Below are positions 1-6,064 of a stretch of 6,289 nt of DNA, one piece after another. A program made the position numbers and the translations under genes. Numbering within the stretch: position 1 is the stretch's first letter; each line of letters opens with the position of its first letter. This DNA comes from Candidatus Pelagibacter sp. Its GTDB lineage: Bacteria > Pseudomonadota > Alphaproteobacteria > Pelagibacterales > Pelagibacteraceae. A model generated the notes under the pieces. That model saw only the letters and a list, made by a program, of their open reading frames with translations, did not search any database and was not told the origin of the DNA. The stretch spans positions 1 to 6,289 of the forward strand of contig JAOHEU010000034.1 of the NCBI GenBank assembly GCA_028097645.1, written 5' to 3'.

Positions 1-729
1 AGAGGAGTTAAAAATGTAATAGGTCTAAAAAGACCAGCACCTTACGAGGTTGATCTTCAAACGACTGAATGGTTCATTAATTTAGTTGAGAGATTTAATT
101 ATGGAAAATTAGCTTTAATTTCAAACTTAGCTGATCGACAGGCTGCGTTAAACCAGTTGGTAATTGAAGGCTCATCTGTTTTTGTTAAACTTTGTTATTC
201 AGGATTATTTTTAGTTATCGTGATTATACTCTTAATTTTAACTCAAAAAGCACTCTACTCTCCGTGGGGAAGAATGATGAGAGCAATTAGAGATAATGAA
301 GAAGCCGCAAATGCTATGGGAAAAAATGTTGTTAAACAACATCTGTTAATATTCATACTTGGATCAGCAATTGTTGGAACAGCTGGTGCAATGTTAGTTA
401 CACAAGATGGTTTATTTACACCCGGAAGTTATAGACCGATGAGATACACATTTTTAATTTGGGTGATGGTCATTGTTGGCGGAAGTGGTAATAACTTTGG
501 TGCAATCTTAGGTGGTTTTGTTGTTTGGTTTTTATGGATTGAAGCTGCACCAATAGCTTTGTTTTTGATTAACTTTTTCACTGCAGGAATACCAGAAACT
601 AACGCTTTAAAAGCTCACTTAATAGAAAGCGTACCATATTTTAGATTTTTAATGATGGGCTTAGGTTTGTTGTTAATTATGAGATTTAGACCCAAGGGTA
701 TACTTCCAGAAAAAATAGAAATAAAGTAA
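1..729 (+). CDS. livM: Branched-chain amino acid ABC transporter permease, LivM-type (5' end missing)
   Basis: Inner-membrane permease subunit of an ABC importer of the branched-chain amino acid/amide (HAAT) class; it would pair with a LivH-type permease, LivG/LivF ATPases and a periplasmic binding protein. The reading frame is open from base 1, so the gene starts before the window; 242 residues and a TAA stop are visible. The cytoplasmic loop that contacts the ATPase is clear: SPWGR followed by RAIRDNEEAANAMG at about residues 87-107 of the fragment, closely matching the LivM signature. After it come hydrophobic segments with GSAIVGTAGAML and VMVIVGGSGNNFGAILGG, then the usual basic ending RFRPKGILPEK. 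The visible N-terminal stretch (about residues 1-60) is polar and probably lies in a periplasmic loop. The TTG at 157 is internal, not a start. Family call is confident; the transported substrate (branched-chain amino acids, other amino acids, amides or urea) is not decided by the sequence. Confidence 0.93.
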   Translation, partial: RGVKNVIGLKRPAPYEVDLQTTEWFINLVERFNYGKLALISNLADRQAALNQLVIEGSSVFVKLCYSGLFLVIVIILLILTQKALYSPWGRMMRAIRDNEEAANAMGKNVVKQHLLIFILGSAIVGTAGAMLVTQDGLFTPGSYRPMRYTFLIWVMVIVGGSGNNFGAILGGFVVWFLWIEAAPIALFLINFFTAGIPETNALKAHLIESVPYFRFLMMGLGLLLIMRFRPKGILPEKIEIK

Positions 730-736
730 CTATTAT

Positions 737-805
737 ATGAAATATATTATATTAGGTGCTGCAATTGCTTGGGCCATGTATATGGCAGATAAGTATATAT
801 TTTAA
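737..805 (+). CDS. Possible 22-residue membrane microprotein
   Basis: A short reading frame starts with ATG 7 nt after the livM stop and ends with TAA. It encodes 22 residues beginning MKYIILGAAIAWAMY and ending ADKYIF: a basic start, a hydrophobic core rich in Ala/Ile with one Trp, then a charged tail. That would make a single short membrane span. Its close spacing behind livM suggests co-translation, possibly as a small accessory subunit, but this is inference. There is no convincing Shine-Dalgarno (the upstream bases are AACTATTAT) and no family I recognise. It could also be a chance frame in AT-rich spacer, since hydrophobic codons are common there. Confidence 0.35.
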   Translation: MKYIILGAAIAWAMYMADKYIF

Positions 806-854
806 CTACCATCATTTTTTGATTAATATTTTTTAGTAACTTTAATAAAATTAG

Positions 855-1617
855 ATGTCTCTTCTAAACTATTTTGATTTTAACTTATCTCAATTTTTAA
901 TTATTTTATTTATTGTATTTATTGCATCTATCATCAGAGGATTTAATGGTTTTGGTTTTTCAGCAACATGTATTTCAGGTTTTGCTTTTATATTGCCTGC
1001 AATAGAAATCGTTCCAATCATATTAATATTAGAAGTTTTCATAAGCATTTTTATGATTCCATATGTATGGAATAAAATAGATTGGAATTTTGTATTTAAA
1101 CTATTAATAGGAATTGCTATTGGATCTCCAGTCGGATTATATTTGCTTAAATATCTTTCCCCTGAAACCACTCATTTATATGTGTGTTTGATAATAATTT
1201 TTTTCTCAATACTTCTGATGATGGGTTACTCAAATAGAAAAATAAATAATGATCCAGCAAAGATTATAACTGGAGTAATTTCGGGAACTTTAAATGGATT
1301 AACAACTCTTGGCGGAATGCCAGTTGCATTATTTTTACTAGTAACAAGTATCCAGCCTGCTGTAATTAGAGGTTCTTTAGCTGCACTATTTTTTATAACA
1401 GATGTATATGCTTTTATTTTAAGCTTTTTTGGTGGAATTGTTGATATGACAACTATTTATCGAACTATTCCATTAATAATAGTTTTACCAATAGGCGTTT
1501 TTTATTGGAAATAAATTTTTTGTTAAGAGCAAAGAAAAACTTTACAGAAAAGTTGTTTTCTATTTCTTAATAGTTATTTCAATTTTTGGTATTTTGAGAA
1601 TTTTTAATACTATTTAG
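855..1617 (+). CDS. TauE/SafE-family membrane transporter, frameshifted near the C-terminus
   Basis: Polytopic inner-membrane protein of the TauE/SafE (DUF81) family, whose characterised members are linked to export of sulfite or sulfoacetate and other organic anions. Two internal repeats are visible: IIRGFNGFGFSATCISGF (about residues 26-43) and GVISGTLNGLTTLGGMP (about 140-156), each followed by hydrophobic spans. As read, the frame ends early at TAA 1512-1514 (219 residues, ending FYWK). Skipping one T in the six-T run at 1498-1503 continues after residue 216 as IGNKFFVKSKEKLYRKVV and a final hydrophobic span to TAG 1615-1617, giving 253 residues, normal for the family. The disruption is therefore one extra base, either a sequencing error or a real frameshift. 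ATG 855 is chosen because an in-frame TAG directly precedes it; no Shine-Dalgarno is visible. Substrate is unknown: TauE members occur beside many different pathways, and the neighbours here are amino acid transport genes. Confidence 0.88.
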
Positions 1618-1624
1618 ATATAAA

Positions 1625-1658
1625 AAAAACCCCAGTAATTTTCATTACTGGGGTTTTT
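1625..1658. terminator. Bidirectional Rho-independent terminator
   Basis: A perfect inverted repeat has arms at 1625-1639 (AAAAACCCCAGTAAT) and 1644-1658, closed by a TTTC loop. The core is CCCCAGTAAT/ATTACTGGGG, flanked by A tracts on the left and T tracts on the right. Either strand therefore gives a GC-containing hairpin followed by a U run. It lies 7 nt after the frame-corrected tauE-like stop and 13 nt beyond the binding-protein stop on the other strand, so it ends both converging transcripts. Confidence 0.93.
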
Positions 1659-1671
1659 AATCAGATAATAA

Positions 1672-2862
1672 TTATCTTTGTTTTTTAGTTTTAAATTTTC
1701 CACCTTTTACTTCTTGTTCTAAGAAAGAACCTTCAGCTTCACCAACATCAGTAAAAGTTACTCCAGTTGCACCTTCGTAATTTATCTTTTTACCTTTAGC
1801 TAGTAAATCTAATCCTTTTTTAAGCTGACCTGGATAAATTTTAGTTCCAGGAGCATTAGCAACATCCATTACATTTTTTGCAATTGATGCTCTATCAGCA
1901 GAATCACCTGCTTGCATTGCTAAAACTATCAAAGCTGCAGCATCGTAAGACTCAGCTGTATATGGTCCTGAAGAATCTACACCACCTGCTTTTGCCACAT
2001 CAGTAAATACACCAGCACCTTTTCCAGTTGAACCTGGCATAGAACCAAATGATTTACTTAGATCTTTTCCAAATGCATCAACTAAAGATTGACCAATCAT
2101 ACCATCTGATAAAATGAACTTATCAAATGCACCAGAGTCTAAAGAAGCTTGGATAATTCCTTTACCACCTTGGTCAAGGTAACCAATTACTGCTACTGCA
2201 TCACCACCTGCTGAAGCAAGAGTTGCAACTTCAGATGAGTAATCTGCTTTACCATCTTCATGAGCAGTTACAGTAGTTACTTTAATACCATGGCTTTCTA
2301 CTGCTGCTTTATAAACATCAGCTAAACCTTTTCCATAGTCATTATTAGTGTAAGTGATTGCTACACTTTTTACTTTTCTGTCTTTAGTAATATCAGCTAA
2401 GATTTGACCACCTCTAGCATCTGATGGAGCAGTTCTAAAGAAATATCCATTATCATCTAAAGTAGTTAATCCTGGAGAAGTTGCTGATGGTGAAATCATT
2501 ACTACACCATTTGGTACAGCAACGTTTGATGCAATCGCACCAGTTACACCTGAACAGTCAGCACCCATGATAGCTGCTACACCTTGTGAAATAACACCTT
2601 CAGCTGCTGCAGTTGCTGCTGCTGAGTCAACACAAGTTGAGTCTGCTCTTACTACTTCAATTTTTTTTCCACCCAATAGTGAACCTGAGTCTGATGCTTC
2701 TTTAAAAGCAAGTTCTGCAGATGCTGCCATTGCTGGTGTTAGAGATTCAATAGGACCAGTAAATCCTAAGATGATCCCCATCTTAATCGCATGTCCGTCT
2801 GCCATTACATTAGTTCCAAAACTTGAAACAAACATAAACGCAGCAATAAATAGTTTTTTCAT
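1672..2862 (-). CDS. livK: Periplasmic amino acid-binding protein of an ABC transporter, LivK/LivJ-type
   Basis: Substrate-binding protein of the Peripla_BP_6 (leucine/amide-binding, type I fold) family, which captures solute in the periplasm and delivers it to a LivH/LivM permease. The 396-residue length fits. The N-terminus is a Sec signal peptide: MKK, a hydrophobic core, then VMA before D22, giving a likely cut after residue 21. The mature start IKMGIILGFTGPIESL is the typical first strand and ligand loop; GVAAIMGADCSGVTGAI and MISPSATSPGLT (about 94-133) form the binding cleft region, and YTNNDYGKGLADVYKAAVE starts the second lobe. The protein has only two cysteines, C77 and C103, spaced like the disulfide of E. 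coli LIV-binding protein. The gene has a strong Shine-Dalgarno, unlike most of its neighbours, suggesting high expression. It lies 76 nt behind the EamA gene on the same strand and ends at a terminator. The livM fragment across the convergent junction is a plausible partner. Exact ligand is unknown. Confidence 0.93.
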   Translation of the reverse strand: MKKLFIAAFMFVSSFGTNVMADGHAIKMGIILGFTGPIESLTPAMAASAELAFKEASDSGSLLGGKKIEVVRADSTCVDSAAATAAAEGVISQGVAAIMGADCSGVTGAIASNVAVPNGVVMISPSATSPGLTTLDDNGYFFRTAPSDARGGQILADITKDRKVKSVAITYTNNDYGKGLADVYKAAVESHGIKVTTVTAHEDGKADYSSEVATLASAGGDAVAVIGYLDQGGKGIIQASLDSGAFDKFILSDGMIGQSLVDAFGKDLSKSFGSMPGSTGKGAGVFTDVAKAGGVDSSGPYTAESYDAAALIVLAMQAGDSADRASIAKNVMDVANAPGTKIYPGQLKKGLDLLAKGKKINYEGATGVTFTDVGEAEGSFLEQEVKGGKFKTKKQR

Positions 2863-2867
2863 TATCT

Positions 2868-2873
2868 TCCTCT
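2868..2873 (-). promoter_or_regulatory. Shine-Dalgarno of the binding-protein gene
   Basis: Read on the - strand, AGAGGA sits 5 nt before the ATG at 2862, within AAAAGAGGAAGATAATG. It is the only clear ribosome binding site in the window; the other starts have none or are coupled to an upstream stop. This fixes the start and fits an abundantly made periplasmic protein. Confidence 0.75.
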
Positions 2874-2876
2874 TTT

Positions 2877-2888
2877 ATTGTTAACAAT
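2877..2888. repeat. 12-bp perfect palindrome upstream of the binding-protein gene
   Basis: ATTGTTAACAAT reads the same on both strands. It lies just before the Shine-Dalgarno of the binding-protein gene. A second inverted repeat with the same half-sites, ATTGT and ACAAT separated by 6 nt, lies at 2916-2931 and overlaps the candidate -35 element; the two centres are 41 bp apart. This may be an operator pair, but AT-rich palindromes of this size can arise by chance. Confidence 0.35.
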
Positions 2889-2901
2889 TTATAAAAAGCT
2901 A

Positions 2902-2930
2902 ATTTAATTACGATTATTGTTATTTTACAA
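2902..2930 (-). promoter_or_regulatory. Weak candidate sigma70-type promoter for the binding-protein gene
   Basis: On the - strand, TTGTAA (2930-2925) and TTAAAT (2907-2902) are separated by 17 nt; each matches the -35 or -10 consensus at 4 of 6 positions. Transcription would begin near 2895, leaving a leader of about 30 nt that carries the palindrome at 2877-2888 and the Shine-Dalgarno. Such matches are frequent by chance in DNA this AT-rich. The 76-nt gap, clearly longer than the other gaps on this strand, is the main reason to expect a promoter here. Confidence 0.25.
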
Positions 2931-2938
2931 TGGTTAAA

Positions 2939-3796
2939 TTATCTCGTTTTATGGAGTAAAAATACCGAAGATAAGACAATTATGCTTCCTACCACAAATA
3001 GAAATGTTGGCACCTCACCAAATATTAAAAAAGATAAACCAATTCCAAAGATTGGAAATAAAGAGTATGAAGGAAAAATTTGACCCACAGTGTAAAATTT
3101 ATAAAGATAAAACATCAATAAGTGTGCACCCAAAGAAACTATAATAGCTTGATAAGATATATAAGCCCAAGTATGCGTGTTAATTAATTTGATATTTGAT
3201 ACCGTATTTCCCTCTATAAAGTGAGACAAAACTAATAAGATTATAAATCCAAACAATCCTGTAAATGCATTAGTTAAACTGACATCTAAACTTTTTAGTT
3301 GTCTCGAATAAACTTGAGCTAAACCAAAAAATAAAGCCATTAAACATGCATAGAATAATCCTAAAAAGTTATTAGCAAGTTCAGGGTCAAAAAATATTAT
3401 AAATATTCCAAAAAAAGCACAAAAAATTAAAATCCATCTTTTTATAGATATATATTCACCTAACATTATTCCACTCAATAATACACCAAAGGGTATTGCC
3501 AATTGTGACCCAACAATAACAGGAGAAATAATTGAGGAATGATAAAGTGATAAAGTCATAAATACATAAACCATAACCCCCATTGAAATTGAAAATGCTA
3601 AAAGTGATGGAAGATATTTTTTGTTTGGTATTTTAAATCGCCAAAAGGGAATTAGTAAAATTAGCACGATTCCCATTCTTAGTGAAGACATTAGAATTGG
3701 TGGAACAGAGTCGTTTAACGCTAATTTTGTAACAGGAAAGGCACTTCCGTAAGCAAAAGCAATAAAAAATAAGATTAATAAATGTTTTAAAGGCAA
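2939..3796 (-). CDS. EamA/DMT-superfamily transporter
   Basis: Inner-membrane protein of the drug/metabolite transporter superfamily (RhaT/YdcZ-like EamA family), often exporters of amino acids or metabolites, though some members import. At 285 residues with about ten hydrophobic segments it has the standard length. Two EamA repeats are visible: residues about 5-136 (from LLILFFIAFAYGSAFPVTK to LGEYISIKRW and a last span) and about 145-282 (from GLFYACLMALFFGLAQVYS to FGEVPT and a last span). The short LGE and FGE motifs before the final helix of each repeat are typical. The start chosen is TTG at 3796, only 4 nt after the aldehyde dehydrogenase stop; no ATG or GTG lies between the upstream in-frame stop and this codon, and the first Met (residue 36) would remove helix 1. 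The tight spacing suggests translational coupling and a role in moving a substrate or product of the operon. The substrate is unknown. Confidence 0.9.
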   Translation of the reverse strand: MPLKHLLILFFIAFAYGSAFPVTKLALNDSVPPILMSSLRMGIVLILLIPFWRFKIPNKKYLPSLLAFSISMGVMVYVFMTLSLYHSSIISPVIVGSQLAIPFGVLLSGIMLGEYISIKRWILIFCAFFGIFIIFFDPELANNFLGLFYACLMALFFGLAQVYSRQLKSLDVSLTNAFTGLFGFIILLVLSHFIEGNTVSNIKLINTHTWAYISYQAIIVSLGAHLLMFYLYKFYTVGQIFPSYSLFPIFGIGLSFLIFGEVPTFLFVVGSIIVLSSVFLLHKTR

Positions 3797-3800
3797 TTTA

Positions 3801-5282
3801 TTATCTAATTGAAAAAGGATCTAATGATGGTTCATCTGAAGTATAAAACCAAGTGGTTTTTACTCTTGTATAGTCTTTAATTGACTCTATTCCTGCTTCT
3901 TTTCCATAACCGCTATCTTTAATTCCACCAAAAGGAGCTGATGGAGAAATTAATCTATAGGTATTTACAAATGTTATTCCTGCTCGTATTGCTTTGGAAA
4001 CTCTCATACCTTTAGAGAGATTGCTGGTATAAACACCTGAAGATAAACCATATTGATTATCATTCATTTTATCGATTACTTCTTCCTCCGTATTAAATTT
4101 CATAACTGATAAAACAGGCCCAAATAACTCATTTTCTGCAACAGGTAAATTATGATTATCGCATTCAATAATTGTTGGAGGAAAGTAATATCCTTTGTTA
4201 GAAAAAGAGTCTCTTTTTCCACCACATTTAATTTTTCCACCTTGGTCAATTGTATCTTTAATATTTTTTTCAATAGTTTCTAATTGCTTAAAACTGCTTA
4301 ACGGCCCCATTTCAGTTTCTGGATCCATAGGTGTTCCAATTTTAATTTTAGATGCTCGATTAGATAGTTTGTCTAGAAACTCATCATAAATACCTTCTTG
4401 AATATAAAGTCTAGATCCAGCTATACAGCTTTGACCACTTGCACCAAATATTCCAGCAACAATTCCATTAATTGCATTTTCTTGCTCAGCATCATCAAAC
4501 ACTGCTACTGGACTTTTTCCACCTAGCTCTAGACTTACTTCAGATAAATTGTCTGCAGAATTTCTAATGATATGTCTTGCAGTTTCAGGACCGCCTGTGA
4601 AAGCAATTTTTTCAACTAAATCATGTGTTGTTAGTGTTTTTCCACATGGATCACCAAAGCCAGTGATGACATTTACCACTCCTTTAGGTAGGCCAGTTTT
4701 TTCTATAAGTTTTGCAAATTCAAACATGACTGCAGGAGCAAGTTCTGAAGATTTAATGACTACAGTATTGCCCATTGCTAGTGCAGGAGCCAACTTTGTT
4801 GCAGTTAAAAACATTTGTGAATTCCATGGAATAATTGCTGCAATTACACCAATTGGAATTCTAGTTGTTATTGCTTGAATGTTTGGTTTATCAATTGGAA
4901 GCACAGTTCCTTCAACTTTATCTGCAAGGCCTGCATAATAATCATAATAGTCAGCAATATAAATTGCTTGTTTTTTAGTCTCTCTAATAATTTTACCTGT
5001 ATCAATAGTTTCAATCTTCCCAAGCATTTCAGCATTGTCTCTTAACTGCTGTCCAATCATTCTCAAAAATTTTGCTCTTTCTTTAGGAAGTAATTTTGGC
5101 CAATCACCCTCAAATGCCTTTTGCGCTGCATTAACTGCGTTGTTTACATCTTTAGCACTTGCTTCAGGGACGACTGCCCAAGGTTCATTATTTTCTGGGT
5201 TTAAAGTTTCAAAAGTTTTTTTACTTTCAGAGTCAATCCACTCTCCATTAATGAACATTTTGTATTGTTTTAGTTTACTCAT
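3801..5282 (-). CDS. NAD(P)+-dependent aldehyde dehydrogenase
   Basis: Cytoplasmic aldehyde dehydrogenase superfamily enzyme, oxidising an aldehyde to the carboxylate with NAD(P)+. All key features are present in 493 residues: the oxyanion Asn in PWN (N154), the cofactor-site Lys in VVIKSSE (K177), the Rossmann-type loop FTGGPETA (228-235), the general base in LELGGKSP (E252), the catalytic Cys in GQSCIAGSR (C286), the cofactor-contacting Glu/Phe in ENELFGPV (E385, F387) and the C-terminal PFGGIKDSGYGKE. The 34-residue spacing between E252 and C286 matches active family members. The start MSKLKQYKMFINGEW is normal; its ATG overlaps the end of the hydrolase gene by 8 nt (ATGAGTAA), implying coupled translation. 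It resembles betaine/phenylacetaldehyde/2-hydroxymuconate-semialdehyde type enzymes in general architecture, but the substrate cannot be assigned from sequence alone. The operon context suggests oxidation of an intermediate from the neighbouring hydrolase pathway. Confidence 0.95.
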   Translation of the reverse strand: MSKLKQYKMFINGEWIDSESKKTFETLNPENNEPWAVVPEASAKDVNNAVNAAQKAFEGDWPKLLPKERAKFLRMIGQQLRDNAEMLGKIETIDTGKIIRETKKQAIYIADYYDYYAGLADKVEGTVLPIDKPNIQAITTRIPIGVIAAIIPWNSQMFLTATKLAPALAMGNTVVIKSSELAPAVMFEFAKLIEKTGLPKGVVNVITGFGDPCGKTLTTHDLVEKIAFTGGPETARHIIRNSADNLSEVSLELGGKSPVAVFDDAEQENAINGIVAGIFGASGQSCIAGSRLYIQEGIYDEFLDKLSNRASKIKIGTPMDPETEMGPLSSFKQLETIEKNIKDTIDQGGKIKCGGKRDSFSNKGYYFPPTIIECDNHNLPVAENELFGPVLSVMKFNTEEEVIDKMNDNQYGLSSGVYTSNLSKGMRVSKAIRAGITFVNTYRLISPSAPFGGIKDSGYGKEAGIESIKDYTRVKTTWFYTSDEPSLDPFSIR

Positions 5283-6058
5283 ATTTATCTATAAAATTTT
5301 TGATTGATAAATTTACCTCATCAGCACATTCAATACCACAAAGATGTTTGCCCTCTTTGATAATTCTTAATTCACTATCCATGATTATATCATTTAATTG
5401 TTGTGACATCTCAATTGTAGAACCAATATCATGTTCTCCAGTCATTACTAATGTTTTGGTTTGAATCTTTTTAAAATCTTCATCATTTTTATGTTTAACA
5501 AATAGTTCATAAACCTTTAAAAAATTAGCCATATTGTTTTTAGATAAAATTGAGGTAATTTTTTCATATGTACCAGGGTTGTTTTCTAAATACTTGTCAG
5601 TAAACCATCTTTTCAATGCTTGGCTTGAGAGCTTTAATTCTTTTTTAGCTTGATTAAATCTTTCATTAACTATTTTTTGTTGTTGCTCAGATCTTTTATA
5701 TATTGAACCTAGTAGAATTAGTGATCGTAATCGGTTACCATATCTAGTCGCAAAATTTCTAGCTATTAAAGAGCCAATTGAAAAACCAACTAAATGAATT
5801 TTTTCTATTTTTAGTTCATTGATTAATTCTATCAGTTGATCTGAAAAATCATCAAAACTTATATTTTGTTTTGTTAAAGACGATTTTCCATGACCAAGAA
5901 TATCGTATGAAAGATTAGAGTAATCTTTAAAAAAATCTAATTGAGGTTGCCAAATTTCGTAAGTTAAACCAACACCATGAACAAAAAACTATTGGGATAG
6001 ATTGTTCTTTCTTATTAAAAACATAAAATGTTCCTGAAGCAGTATTTCCAGTTATCAT
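5275..6058 (-). pseudogene. Alpha/beta hydrolase interrupted by a one-base frameshift (or sequencing error)
   Basis: Cytoplasmic alpha/beta-hydrolase fold enzyme, similar in layout to PcaD-like enol-lactonases and other C-C or ester hydrolases. The reading from ATG 6058 runs for 25 residues (ending SIPIVF), then an extra T in a six-T sense run (5983-5988) shifts it into a 43-residue dead end stopping at 5929-5927. Removing that base yields an unbroken 260-residue protein with all expected motifs: oxyanion loop HGVG (27-30), DILGHGKSS (52-60), nucleophile elbow GFSIGS with S93, acid Asp in GEHD (D210) and catalytic His in EGKHLCG (H238). The rest of the frame shows no other damage, so error or very recent mutation is more likely than old decay. 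The TTG at 5616 is an internal Leu codon, not a true start. The ATG lies 6 nt after the upstream gene's stop, without a Shine-Dalgarno, and the end overlaps the aldehyde dehydrogenase start by 8 nt. Substrate is unknown. Confidence 0.85.
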
Positions 6059-6064
6059 GAAACA

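Noticed and set aside
157..729. LivM starting at TTG 157
   Set aside because: The frame is open from base 1 with plausible LivM loop sequence, so the gene simply enters from the left edge.
890..1171. 93-residue frame on the - strand
   Set aside because: Lies wholly inside the TauE-like gene on the opposite strand; its protein has no recognisable domain and is a shadow of that coding region.
2567..2884. 105-residue + strand frame opposite the binding-protein gene start
   Set aside because: Low-complexity Ala/Ser-rich translation antisense to the well-supported signal peptide and first lobe of the binding protein.
2863..2938. Riboswitch or terminator between the EamA and binding-protein genes
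   Set aside because: Only short AT palindromes are present; there is no GC-bearing hairpin followed by a U run, and 76 nt without such stems is too little for a recognised riboswitch.
4195..5307. Three + strand frames (4195-4389, 4549-4878, 5035-5307) antisense to the aldehyde dehydrogenase
   Set aside because: All lie opposite a complete, motif-perfect aldehyde dehydrogenase (the last runs 25 nt past its start), and none shows a family pattern or start signal.
5275..5616. Separate 113-residue - strand gene starting at TTG 5616
   Set aside because: It is the C-terminal part of the alpha/beta hydrolase; the frame continues upstream with the GFSIGS elbow and HGVG loop, so the TTG is an internal leucine.
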